64,000 bases of DNA from Solwaraspora sp. WMMD792 (GTDB lineage Bacteria > Actinomycetota > Actinomycetes > Mycobacteriales > Micromonosporaceae), in the NCBI RefSeq assembly GCF_029626105.1, contig NZ_JARUBH010000009.1, positions 4,836,001 through 4,900,000 on the forward strand, given 5' to 3'. The notes beneath the pieces were generated by a model. The model searched no databases and was not told the DNA's origin. It saw only the letters and a program-made list of their open reading frames with translations. The stretch's first letter is position 1; the number at the start of each line of letters is the position of its first letter. Of this stretch, positions 56,856 through 64,000 are shown in pieces. A program made the position numbers and the translations under genes.

Positions 56856-57731
56856 GTGCCCCGCACCCGCAAGGTGACCATCAGTACGGACGCTGCCGGT
56901 CACACCACGGGTTGGGCGACCACCGGGCTGGCAGCCGCGACACCCGTGGCCCCTGACCAACGGGCAGCGGCCTTCTTCGACGTCGACAACACCATGCTGC
57001 GTGGAGCGTCGATCTACTGGCTGGCGCGCGGCCTGGCCGCCCGCAACTACTTCACCACCGCCGACCTCGCCCAGTTCGCCTGGCGGCAGGCGCGGTTCCG
57101 GCTGCTCGCCGCGGAACACGCCGGGGACATGTCGCACGCCCGGGAAGCGGCCCTGGCGTTCGTCGCCGGTTGGCGGGTCAGCGACGTGGAACGCCTCACC
57201 GAGGAGATCTTCGACGAGTTGATGGCGTCGCGGATCTGGCCCGGCAGCCGGGCCCTGGCGCAGGTGCACCTCGACGCCGGACAACGGGTGTGGCTGGTCA
57301 GCGCAACTCCGGTCGAGGTCGGCCGGGTGATCGCCCAGCGTCTCGGGTTGACCGGTGCGCTCGGTACCGTCGCCGAGGTCGTCGACGGAACGTACACCGG
57401 TCGGCTGGCTGGCGAACTGATGCACGGCCCGGCCAAGGCCGAGGCGATCGTGCAGCTCGCCGCAGTCGAAGGGCTCGAGCTCGTCCGCTGCAGCGCGTAC
57501 AGCGACTCCGCCAACGACCTGCCGATGCTCACCGCCGTCGGACACCCGGTCGCGGTCAACCCGGACACCGCGCTGCGCCGCCAGGCACGGGAGCGGGGCT
57601 GGCAGGTCCGGGACTTCCGGACCGGTCGCAAGGCGGCGCGGATCGCGGTACCGTCGACGGTCGCCGCCGGTTTCCTGGCCGGCGCGGTGACGGCCGGCCT
57701 GGCCATCCGCCGCCGCCGGGCAACAGGCTGA
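56856..57731 (+). CDS. HAD-IB family phosphatase (SerB-like)
   Basis: A 291-aa protein with HAD motif I FFDVDNTMLRG (Asp42, Asp44), a helical cap, motif II in VWLVSATPVEVGRVIAQRLG, motif III Lys in MHGPAKAEAIVQL and motif IV AYSDSANDLPML. The C-terminus ends in a membrane-like helix (TVAAGFLAGAVTAGLAIRR). HAD-IB proteins include phosphoserine phosphatase; the tail and neighbourhood match the SerB1-like proteins of the actinobacterial hem region (Rv0505c, from memory). The substrate is unproven. GTG start, 45 bp after the DUF5667 gene. Confidence 0.88.
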   Translation: MPRTRKVTISTDAAGHTTGWATTGLAAATPVAPDQRAAAFFDVDNTMLRGASIYWLARGLAARNYFTTADLAQFAWRQARFRLLAAEHAGDMSHAREAALAFVAGWRVSDVERLTEEIFDELMASRIWPGSRALAQVHLDAGQRVWLVSATPVEVGRVIAQRLGLTGALGTVAEVVDGTYTGRLAGELMHGPAKAEAIVQLAAVEGLELVRCSAYSDSANDLPMLTAVGHPVAVNPDTALRRQARERGWQVRDFRTGRKAARIAVPSTVAAGFLAGAVTAGLAIRRRRATG

Positions 57732-57818
57732 CCAGGACAGAGACATCCGGCTCACTCGGGCCGGGCATCCGGCCCACCCCGGCCGGCGACGCCGGCATCG
57801 GATCAGGAAGGCATCGGT

Positions 57819-58988
57819 GTGACGGTCACCGCACGCCCGGTCGAGTCGACCGGGGCGCCCAGCCACCCGCCGGGTCGGCACCGCCGCCACCGTCCGTGGC
57901 ATCTGGCCGGGCTGGCCGGGGCGCTGGCAGCCGCGGTCCTGCTGGTCGTGTTGCCGCAGGCCGGCCCGACGACCAGCGCGGACGAGCCGGGCCGGCTGCG
58001 TACCGTCGCCGAGGTCTGGCCGGCGGCCGAAATCACCGAGGTACCCGCCAACCTCGCCGACGGGCCGGCGTACAGCCCGGTGCTCTTCCGCGACGGCGCC
58101 ACCTCGGTCGGCACCGCGCCGAGCCCGGACGGCACCGCGCTGCGGCTGGTCGTGCGGGCCGCCGACGGATCGGTACGGGAACTGCGCCGGCTCCCGCTCG
58201 GCGCTACCCCGCAGTTCGGTGGGTTCACCACCGACGGGGACACGTTGGCCTGGTCCGAGTCGGTCGCGGACGAGGACGGCCGGGGGCGGACCGAGATGTG
58301 GGCCGCCGGCTGGGCCGACGACGCCGAGCCACGCCGGCTCACCACCGACACCGGCGACGTGGTCTTCTTCAACTCCCAGTACGACATGGTGATCAACGAA
58401 GGCAGTCTGTACTGGGTCGCCGTGGCGCCCGGCACCGAACCGGCGACCGAACTGCGATCGGTCCCGCTGGCCGGCGGCGAGGTGACCACTCGCACCGATC
58501 CGGGTGCCTGGGCGTTGTCCAGGTGGCCGACGATGGTCAGCGCCGGCAGCGGCGAGACCGGCCCGATCCGGATCCGTGACCTGGTGCAACGCCGGATCAC
58601 CGACGTCCCCGCCGGCCCGACCGAGCTGGTCACCTGCGGTCCCACCTGGTGCCGGGTGCTGGTGCTGGCGGCGGACGGCCCAGGCCGCATCGACCTGATG
58701 CGCCCGGACGGTACGGACCGTCGGCGCATCGGCGACGGCTCGGTGACCGCAAGCACCATCGACGTCGCCGTGCTGGACCGGTTCGAGGTGCTGTCGCTGT
58801 CGTCGGCACCCACCTCACTGACCAACTCGCAGCAGTTGATCATTTACGATCTGCAGCTCGACGAGGCGATCGTGGTGAGCGACGACGTGGGCATGGTGCT
58901 CTGCCGGGGCGGTGTGCTGTGGTGGTCGGTCGGCGACGACAGCTCCGCCTCCTGGCAGGTGCTGGATCTGCGAAGCTTGACGGACTGA
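57819..58988 (+). CDS. exported/anchored beta-propeller-like protein
   Basis: 389 aa, GTG start with AGGAAGG eight nt upstream. Basic N-terminus (PPGRHRRHRPWH), then one membrane helix (AGLAGALAAAVLLVVLPQAG, ~29-48) and a ~330-residue exterior with repeated blade-like motifs (TDGDTLAWSESV; NEGSLYWVAVAP; CGPTWCRVLVLAADG; CRGGVLWWSVGDD). No enzymatic motif. It resembles in plan the propeller protein at 4842-6263. Function unknown. Confidence 0.72.
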   Translation: MTVTARPVESTGAPSHPPGRHRRHRPWHLAGLAGALAAAVLLVVLPQAGPTTSADEPGRLRTVAEVWPAAEITEVPANLADGPAYSPVLFRDGATSVGTAPSPDGTALRLVVRAADGSVRELRRLPLGATPQFGGFTTDGDTLAWSESVADEDGRGRTEMWAAGWADDAEPRRLTTDTGDVVFFNSQYDMVINEGSLYWVAVAPGTEPATELRSVPLAGGEVTTRTDPGAWALSRWPTMVSAGSGETGPIRIRDLVQRRITDVPAGPTELVTCGPTWCRVLVLAADGPGRIDLMRPDGTDRRRIGDGSVTASTIDVAVLDRFEVLSLSSAPTSLTNSQQLIIYDLQLDEAIVVSDDVGMVLCRGGVLWWSVGDDSSASWQVLDLRSLTD

Positions 58989-59044
58989 CCGGCTCACCGG
59001 CCGAACGGGGCCCGGCTGACCGGCCGGCTCACCGGCCGAACGGG
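58989..59044 (+). repeat. 21-bp direct repeat around the acyltransferase stop codon
   Basis: An identical 21-bp sequence at 58989-59009 and 59024-59044 (period 35). The second copy contains the stop codon of the minus-strand acyltransferase gene. It lies between two convergent genes. Confidence 0.88.
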
Positions 59045-59892
59045 TCCGGCCGACGATCCAGCAGCCGGTGCAGGGCCTGCTGGATCGTCTCCCGCACCTG
59101 ATCGGCCAGGTTGAACACGACCAACGGGTCATCGGCGTGGTCGGCGAACTGGGTGGTCGGGATCGGCGGGCAGAACTCGATCAGCCACTTGCTCGGCAAC
59201 GGCACCAGGCCGAGCGGCCCCAGCCACGGGAACGTCGGCGTCACCGGAAAGTACGGCAGGCCGAGTATCCGGGCGAGCGGGGCGATGTTCGCCAGCATCG
59301 GATAGGTCTCCTCGGCGCCGACGATCGCCACCGGAACGATCGGCGATCCGGTCCGGATGGCCGCCGAGACGAACCCACCCCGACCGAACCGTTGCAGCTT
59401 GTAGCGCTGCGAGTACGGTTTTCCGACTCCCTTGAAGCCCTCCGGGAAGACCCCGACCAGTTCCCCACCACCGAGCAACCGCTCGGCGTCCGGGTTGCAG
59501 GCCACCGTACCGCCGAACTTGCGGGTCAGTTCGGACAGGAACGGCAGCCGGAAGACCAGGTCGGCGCTGAGCAGCCGCAGGTGCCGGTGCCGCGGATGCT
59601 CGTCGTGCAGGATCGCGGTGAGCACGGCCGCGTCCAGCGCGACCGTGCCGGAGTGGTTGCCGACCACCAGCCCGGCACCGTCCACCGGCAGGTGTTCGAT
59701 CCCGGACACCTCGGTGCGGAACCACTCGCGGTAGAGCGCCCGCAGTACCGGCAGAAACACGCCTTCGGTGAGCTCGGGATCGAAGCCGAACTCGTCCACC
59801 TCGTACTCGCCGGCCAACCGGCGGCGCAGGAACGCCAGGCCGGCGGCCACCCGTTGATCCCAGACGTCGCCGGGTCGGTCCGGCACGGTCAT
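59029..59892 (-). CDS. lysophospholipid acyltransferase family protein
   Basis: A 287-aa PlsC-fold protein. Catalytic His in VVGNHSGTVALDAAV (His80 with Asp87, spaced wider than the classical HX4D), substrate motif VFPEGFKGVG, and C-terminal PIVPVAIVGAEETYPM and PSKWLIEFCPPIP. No clear membrane span beyond an amphipathic region. It probably acylates a glycerolipid or related acceptor. It overlaps the epimerase-like gene by four bases (ATGA), a pair also seen as Rv0501-Rv0502 in mycobacteria (memory). Confidence 0.9.
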   Translation of the reverse strand: MTVPDRPGDVWDQRVAAGLAFLRRRLAGEYEVDEFGFDPELTEGVFLPVLRALYREWFRTEVSGIEHLPVDGAGLVVGNHSGTVALDAAVLTAILHDEHPRHRHLRLLSADLVFRLPFLSELTRKFGGTVACNPDAERLLGGGELVGVFPEGFKGVGKPYSQRYKLQRFGRGGFVSAAIRTGSPIVPVAIVGAEETYPMLANIAPLARILGLPYFPVTPTFPWLGPLGLVPLPSKWLIEFCPPIPTTQFADHADDPLVVFNLADQVRETIQQALHRLLDRRPDPFGR

Positions 59893-60956
59893 GCCAGTTT
59901 CCGCTGATCGCCGACACGGGCGGCGCGGGCCCGGCGGATGCCGTCCAGGATCGCCTGTTCGGCGGCGGCCAGCCGGTCGCCGGCGAGCAGCGCCCCGTCC
60001 GGGTGGGCGCGCAGGAAATCGTCGAAGGCGGCCTGCGTCGACCGCGGCTCGAACCCGAACTCGCGGATCAACCGGGAGGTGTCGACCACCCGGCCATGGA
60101 CGAACAGGTCGATCTGGTCGAACCCGTAGCGCCCGACGCCGAAGGCCCGGGTGACGCCGGCGGCACTCGACAGCCCCGGCTCCAGCACCGGTACGGCGAC
60201 CCGGCCGGCCCGCCGGATCGCCTGGGAGAGGGTGAGCACGCCCGGACCGGCGACGTTGAACGTGCCCGGACGGTCTTCCACCACGGCCCGGTGCAGCACC
60301 TCGAGCGCGTCGTCTACGTGCACGAACTGCAGCCGGGGGTCCCGACCGAAGACGGTCGGCACCAGCGGCTGGGCGAAGTAGCGGGTCAGACTGGTCTCGG
60401 CGGTCGAGCCGATGAACGGGGCGAACCGCAACACGGTGGCGGTGACGTCGGGCCGCCGGCGGCGGAAACCGCGCACGTACGCCTCGATGTCCAGGATGTC
60501 GCGGGCGAACCCGCCGCGCGGCACCTCACGGGGCTCGGTGTCCTCGGTGAAGACCGCCGGATCGCGGAACGAGGCACCGTACGCCGCCGTTGACGAACGC
60601 ACCACCAGCTTACGCAGACCAGCCGCCCGCTGGCAGGCGGCGAGCAACTGCATGGTGCCGATGACGTTCTGTTCCTTCATCGCGGCGCGGCCGCCGTACT
60701 GCTGATCCGGTCCACTGACCACGGCCAGGTGCACGACGGCTGACGCATCGAGGTCCGCGATGATGCCACTGGCCGCACCAGCGTCGGCGCGGACCTGGTC
60801 GACGTCGCGCAACAGATCCGCGAAGTCCGGCGCCGGTGTGGCGGTGTCCAGCCCGACGACCCGGCCGACCCGGGGGTCGGCGGCGAGTCGACCGGCGACC
60901 CGGGCACCGATGAATCGGCTCGTCCCGGTTACCACCACGGTCGGGGACCTCACCAT
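59889..60956 (-). CDS. atypical NAD-dependent epimerase/dehydratase (extended SDR)
   Basis: 355 aa from an ATG with GGAGGG upstream. Extended-SDR fold: VVVTGTSRFIGARVAGRLA (a variant of TGxxGxxG in which the second Gly is Arg/Phe), VVHLAVVSGPD, VRSSTAAYG and FNVAGPGVLTLSQAI. The expected catalytic YxxxK is replaced by a DIEAYVRGF segment, so sugar epimerase chemistry is uncertain. It is co-translated with the acyltransferase, which suggests a joint role in envelope lipid modification (inference). Confidence 0.85.
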   Translation of the reverse strand: MVRSPTVVVTGTSRFIGARVAGRLAADPRVGRVVGLDTATPAPDFADLLRDVDQVRADAGAASGIIADLDASAVVHLAVVSGPDQQYGGRAAMKEQNVIGTMQLLAACQRAAGLRKLVVRSSTAAYGASFRDPAVFTEDTEPREVPRGGFARDILDIEAYVRGFRRRRPDVTATVLRFAPFIGSTAETSLTRYFAQPLVPTVFGRDPRLQFVHVDDALEVLHRAVVEDRPGTFNVAGPGVLTLSQAIRRAGRVAVPVLEPGLSSAAGVTRAFGVGRYGFDQIDLFVHGRVVDTSRLIREFGFEPRSTQAAFDDFLRAHPDGALLAGDRLAAAEQAILDGIRRARAARVGDQRKLA

Positions 60957-61020
60957 AGGGCCCTCCAAGTGCCGGCGGGTGACCGGAGCGTTGCTGAGCC
61001 GGGCCTGGGCCCGGCCACGG

Positions 61021-61122
61021 TCACTTGCCGAGACGTCGACGCTGGACGCGGGTCTTGCGCAGCAGCTTGCGGTGCTTCTTCTTGGCCATACGCTTGCGGC
61101 GCTTCTTGACCACCGAGCCCAT
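61021..61122 (-). CDS. AURKAIP1/COX24-like 33-aa ribosomal protein (bS22)
   Basis: The frame encodes [20 protein letters not shown] and ends VQRRRLGK: 33 residues, about half Lys/Arg. This invariant peptide is found across actinobacteria next to the epimerase gene (Rv0500B, from memory). It corresponds to the small-subunit protein named bS22 in mycobacterial ribosome structures, related to mitochondrial AURKAIP1/mS38. It lies 64 bp upstream of the epimerase gene on the same strand. Confidence 0.92.
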   Translation of the reverse strand: MGSVVKKRRKRMAKKKHRKLLRKTRVQRRRLGK

Positions 61123-61343
61123 ACGAAAGCCTTTCCAACGAACGTTCGGGTCGGCCCGTGCGCAGCGTGCGGTGAGGCTGACGCGTGGACCGAACTGGAC
61201 AACCGGCCGGGCCGGCGGGCGGACTCACCCGCGCATGCGACGGCACGGCCGGCGTCAAGCCTAGCCCGCGCGTGTCATCAGCACCAACGCGGCCCCGGCG
61301 CCAGCCGGGGGACGCGTCGGTGCCGGGCGTCTCCGGATACCCG

Positions 61344-61556
61344 CTAGGCGGTCTCCCGGAAAGCCCCTCGCAGGTACTCGTGCACCGCGTGTTCCGGTAC
61401 CCGGAACGACCGGCCGACCCGTACCGCGGAGAGCTCACCGGAGTGCACGAGTCGATAGACGGTCATCTTGGACACCCGCATCACCCTCGCCACCTCGGCG
61501 ACGGTCAGGAACTTGACCTCCGACAGCCTGTCCTCGGACTGTGGTGATCCTGCCAT
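61344..61556 (-). CDS. excisionase-family (BldC-like) helix-turn-helix protein
   Basis: A 70-aa MerR-type single winged helix: FLTVAEVARVMRVSKMTVYR, then LVHSGELSAVRVGRSFRVPE with the wing and a short C-terminal helix. It is the small HTH that precedes the AURKAIP1-like gene in actinobacteria (Rv0500A, from memory). It is related to BldC, which binds tandem direct repeats to repress development. Its targets are unknown. A strong GTTACC/GGTAAC palindrome lies 78 bp upstream. Confidence 0.9.
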   Translation of the reverse strand: MAGSPQSEDRLSEVKFLTVAEVARVMRVSKMTVYRLVHSGELSAVRVGRSFRVPEHAVHEYLRGAFRETA

Positions 61557-61633
61557 GGTTCACCAATCCATCCCATTTCCCCGGCGCGTGCCGCCCGGCG
61601 GGACCCTTCCGCGCCGCGACGGACAACGCACGT

Positions 61634-61650
61634 GTTACCAGTACGGTAAC
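61634..61650. promoter_or_regulatory. palindromic candidate operator upstream of the HTH gene
   Basis: GTTACCAGTACGGTAAC: perfect 6-bp arms with a 5-nt centre, AT-rich for this genome and located in the leader/promoter of the minus-strand HTH gene. Confidence 0.5.
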
Positions 61651-61751
61651 GGGGTCGCTGTGACCGGCGCGATCCGTTCCGTCATTTGATCCCTACGGCG
61701 GGACGGCCGACACCCGTACGGGCTACCGGCACGACGGCGGCGGGTGACGGC

Positions 61752-63452
61752 TCAGCCGACCGCCCGCCGGACGTAGTCGACGCACGCCTCCTGCAGGCCC
61801 TCCCAGGCTTCACCGAACTGCGTCCGAGCGGCCTCGTCGAGACTCACGCCGTCGTGCACCACGGACCGGAAGAACGCCAACGTCCGCTCCTCGCCGAACC
61901 GGTCGACCAGGTGCCGGACCGCCAGGTAGCCCACCCCGTACCCGGCACCTACCTGCCAGTCCTCGGCGTCCGCGGTCGGCTCGACGCTGCTCAGCGGCCC
62001 CTGCCAGTCCTGTTCCAGGACCAGCCGGCGGACGTCGTCCAGCCCTTCGTAGCGGACCACCGGCCGGCCGCCGGCCGCCGCGTGCTCCGCGAGTCCCTCG
62101 ATCAGCCACCAGGCGGCCCGCTCCCGGTTCCCGCCGTCCGGCAGGGACGCGGCGTGGGTCAACTCGTGACGCAGCAGGTCCGGCCGGACCACGTCGCGCA
62201 GATTGGTGCCGTTGAGCACGATCTCGTAGTGTCCGCCGCCGACCGCCACCGCGTACCCGGCGGTCCAGTCCGGACGGTTTCCGCCGTACCAGCTGCCCCA
62301 TTCGTCGGCACCGGCGTAGAAGACCCGGTACCGGTCCGGAGCGGCACCGGAGACCGCGTACCGGTCCGCGACCGCCGCCGCCTCCTCGGCGTCGCGCAGC
62401 AGATCGGGCAGCAGGTCCCGGTACTGCGGAGTGGTCGCCACCAAGGTCCGGTTGCCGGTCGCGACGACCAGTTCACTGACCTCCCAGGGCCGGGGCCCGT
62501 CCTGCAGGGTCAGCGACGGCTCGACCGCTACGAGGCGCAGCCGTCCGCCCTCGGTGCTCCAGCGCTGACCGACCACCACTTCGCTGGTCTCGCAGGAGGG
62601 CACCACGAAGCAGTGCTGGTAGCTGACCAGCAACCGCCATTCGGTGCCGGTCGGTGACGGGGCGGTCGGTGACGGTGGCGGGCCTGCGGTAACCGTCGCC
62701 GTCGCGATCGGCGCGGCGGTGACCGTCGCCGTCGCGATCGGCGCGGCAGTGACCGTCGCGGTCGCCGTCGGTGCGGCGGTGACCGTCGCCGTGGCCGTCG
62801 GGGCGGTGGTCGTCGTCGCGGTCGGCGCGGCCGACCCGGTGGCCGCCGGCGTGGGCGTGGCGCTGGCGGTCGGGTCGAACTCGACCGGCAGCGTACTGAC
62901 CGACGGGCGCCACGCCGTCACCTGCATCGCGCGCAGGGTCTGGAACTGGCGGGCCAGATCGTCGTGGGCGGCCGAGCCGGGTTCGGCGACCGCGAGGAAC
63001 CCCCGTTCGTCGCCGGCGATCAGCGCGGCGGCCTGCTGGTCGAGCAGGGCGTTGATCTGGGTACGCAGCCAGGCCTGGACAGCGGCCGGCGGATCACCCG
63101 GCACCGGGCTGGCCGGCGGGCCGGTCTGCGGGGTGACGGTCGGCTCGATCACCGGCGGTTCCGGGCTGGGCAACCGGTCGATCAGCGCCACCGCGCCGAC
63201 CACCGGCACGGCGCAGAACAACACCGTCGCGACGATGCCGAGCACCGGCCAGAGCGACCAGCGGCGCTCCGGCGGCGGGGTCACCGGGACCGGCGCAGGA
63301 TCCGGCTGCTCCGGCTGGTCCGTCGGAGACGAATCCGATTCGTCCGATCCATCGGGCTCCGGCCGGTCCGCCGATCCGTCCGGCTCTCGCTGATCCGCCG
63401 ATCCGTCCGGGTCCGGCTGGTCGGTCGGTACGGAGTCCTGCCGGTCGGTCAC
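61752..63452 (-). CDS. membrane-anchored gluzincin-type metallopeptidase
   Basis: 566 aa, GTG start. A cytoplasmic acidic N-terminus of ~65 residues (duplicated PDGSADQREPDGSADRPE type) precedes a membrane helix (WPVLGIVATVLFCAVPVVGA), a Thr/Ala/Pro-rich linker with four 10-residue repeats, and a C-terminal zinc peptidase domain (~430-566). That domain has HELTH in LLRHELTHAASLP and the third ligand in LIEGLAEHAA (HExxH...E, peptidase MA-like). The active site faces outside the cell. Substrates unknown. Confidence 0.82.
   Translation of the reverse strand: MTDRQDSVPTDQPDPDGSADQREPDGSADRPEPDGSDESDSSPTDQPEQPDPAPVPVTPPPERRWSLWPVLGIVATVLFCAVPVVGAVALIDRLPSPEPPVIEPTVTPQTGPPASPVPGDPPAAVQAWLRTQINALLDQQAAALIAGDERGFLAVAEPGSAAHDDLARQFQTLRAMQVTAWRPSVSTLPVEFDPTASATPTPAATGSAAPTATTTTAPTATATVTAAPTATATVTAAPIATATVTAAPIATATVTAGPPPSPTAPSPTGTEWRLLVSYQHCFVVPSCETSEVVVGQRWSTEGGRLRLVAVEPSLTLQDGPRPWEVSELVVATGNRTLVATTPQYRDLLPDLLRDAEEAAAVADRYAVSGAAPDRYRVFYAGADEWGSWYGGNRPDWTAGYAVAVGGGHYEIVLNGTNLRDVVRPDLLRHELTHAASLPDGGNRERAAWWLIEGLAEHAAAGGRPVVRYEGLDDVRRLVLEQDWQGPLSSVEPTADAEDWQVGAGYGVGYLAVRHLVDRFGEERTLAFFRSVVHDGVSLDEAARTQFGEAWEGLQEACVDYVRRAVG
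62686..62805 (-). repeat. four in-frame 30-bp repeats in the metallopeptidase linker
   Basis: Units 62686-62715, 62716-62745, 62746-62775 and 62776-62805 encode TATVTAAPxA decapeptides; the first two differ by one base. Confidence 0.92.
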
Positions 63453-63523
63453 CCGCCGAATGATACGGGGGCCGGAACCGTCCCGGTCCAGCCCGGGTTG
63501 AGCGGCAACACAGGGTGCCGGCG

Positions 63524-64000
63524 TCAGTCGCGGGAGCGCAGCGCCCGGCCGAGAAACGCCACGTTGGCTGGACGCTCGGCCAGCCGGCGCATCAGGTAGC
63601 CGTACCAGTCGGTGCCGTAGGGCAGGTAGACCCGCATGGTGTAGCCCTCCCCCGCGAGCCGGGCCTGTTCGGCCGGTCGGACCCCGTACAGCATCTGGAA
63701 CTCGAACTCCTCCGGCGCCCGGTCGAACCAGCGGGCCCGGTCCTCGGCGATCGCGATCAGGCGCGGGTCGTGAGTGGCCAGCATCGGGTAGCCAGCGCCG
63801 GAGAACAGGATGTTGAGGCACCGCACGAAGGACTTGTCGACGTCGATCGCCGACTGGTAGGCGACCGATTCCGGCTCCGCATACGCCCCCTTGCACAGTC
63901 GCACCCGGGAACCGGCGGTGGCCAGCTCCCGGCAGTCCGTCTCGGTACGCCGCAGGTACGCCTGCAGCACCGCACCGGTGGACGGATGGTCGGCACGCAG
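63524..64000 (-). CDS. proline dehydrogenase, C-terminal part (runs off the window)
   Basis: The frame is open to the window edge, so the N-terminus and start lie beyond 64000. The visible 158 residues contain the PRODH core: RVRLCKGAYAEPESVAYQS with the conserved Lys, NILFSGAGYPMLATHDPRLI, EFEFQMLYGVRPAEQARLAG, and the terminal RVYLPYGTDWYGYLMRRLAE with proline-binding Arg residues. The FAD enzyme oxidises proline to pyrroline-5-carboxylate at the membrane. The monofunctional form is expected in actinobacteria; the partner dehydrogenase would lie outside the window. Confidence 0.92.
   Translation of the reverse strand: MRADHPSTGAVLQAYLRRTETDCRELATAGSRVRLCKGAYAEPESVAYQSAIDVDKSFVRCLNILFSGAGYPMLATHDPRLIAIAEDRARWFDRAPEEFEFQMLYGVRPAEQARLAGEGYTMRVYLPYGTDWYGYLMRRLAERPANVAFLGRALRSRD

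Noticed and set aside
56424..58589. A 721-codon minus-strand frame over the DUF5667, HAD and propeller genes
   Set aside because: No domain, biased composition, and contradicted by three well-supported plus-strand genes.
1..64000. tRNA, rRNA, insertion sequences, prophage, toxin-antitoxin or defence island
   Set aside because: No cloverleaf-like sequence, transposase, integrase, terminal inverted repeats or recognisable toxin/antitoxin or defence gene pairs were found by reading the intergenic regions and proteins.

Overview
The window is a stretch of high-GC (roughly 70% or more) actinobacterial chromosome. Several features point to a spore- or mycelium-forming member of the Micromonosporaceae or a close relative: a BldN-type sigma factor, a rex-hemACDB operon, a DUF3117 protein, many leaderless genes with TANNNT -10 boxes, frequent GTG starts and 4-bp ATGA/GTGA overlaps. 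The genus is inference. I see no tRNA, rRNA, CRISPR array, insertion sequence, prophage or biosynthetic gene cluster. This is ordinary core chromosome carrying several well-defined regulatory sites and an unusual load of short tandem repeats.

0-9.8 kb: two small hypothetical genes, a Fur regulator coupled to an MpaB-type (DUF2236) protein, a RecB-like nuclease, MarC, then an operon of SigE-family sigma factor, beta-propeller-like membrane protein and PHP phosphoesterase. A bacterial PH-domain protein with a 52-aa membrane partner, a DUF6758 protein and a SpoU methyltransferase follow.
9.8-20 kb: thioredoxin behind a 500-bp AT-richer leader, a sugar operon (TIM-barrel isomerase, Gfo/Idh/MocA dehydrogenase) divergent from a LacI regulator with a candidate operator, an Rv2578c-like radical SAM protein under a LexA box, a CoA-binding protein, an SDR, two DUF4190 membrane proteins, an EamA transporter and a PhzF protein.
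20-34 kb: mgtE-N/CBS, DUF1003, mrp, tatB, htrA, O-methyltransferase, leucyl aminopeptidase, DUF3117, paaX, enoyl-CoA hydratase, tag, a DivIVA-like protein and folP2. From memory this resembles the Mycobacterium tuberculosis Rv1207-Rv1232c neighbourhood, but without sigE-rseA between the methyltransferase and htrA. An orphan nuoA sits divergent from korAB.
34-45 kb: korAB with a strong terminator, a TrkA-N potassium channel, a secreted phospholipase A2, a large cyclase/AAA-ATPase regulator, FmdB, a lytic transglycosylase and a double GNAT protein.
45-64 kb: hemB-hemD/cobA-hemC-hemA-rex behind a Rex operator, a two-component system, HAD phosphatase and glutaredoxin, bldN with a translationally coupled leader ORF, a DUF5667 protein, a SerB-like HAD, an exported propeller protein, acyltransferase, epimerase-like protein, bS22/AURKAIP1-like 33-aa protein, an excisionase-type HTH, a membrane metallopeptidase and the 3' part of proline dehydrogenase. 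This order recalls M. tuberculosis Rv0500-Rv0512.

Two themes cut across the window. In-frame or intergenic tandem repeats of 16-34 bp occur at more than a dozen places, and at least seven of them span a stop codon. Promoters with a TANNNT box 6-7 nt before the start codon (leaderless transcripts) are common, and in several cases an operator overlaps the promoter (LexA, Rex, candidate PaaX site).
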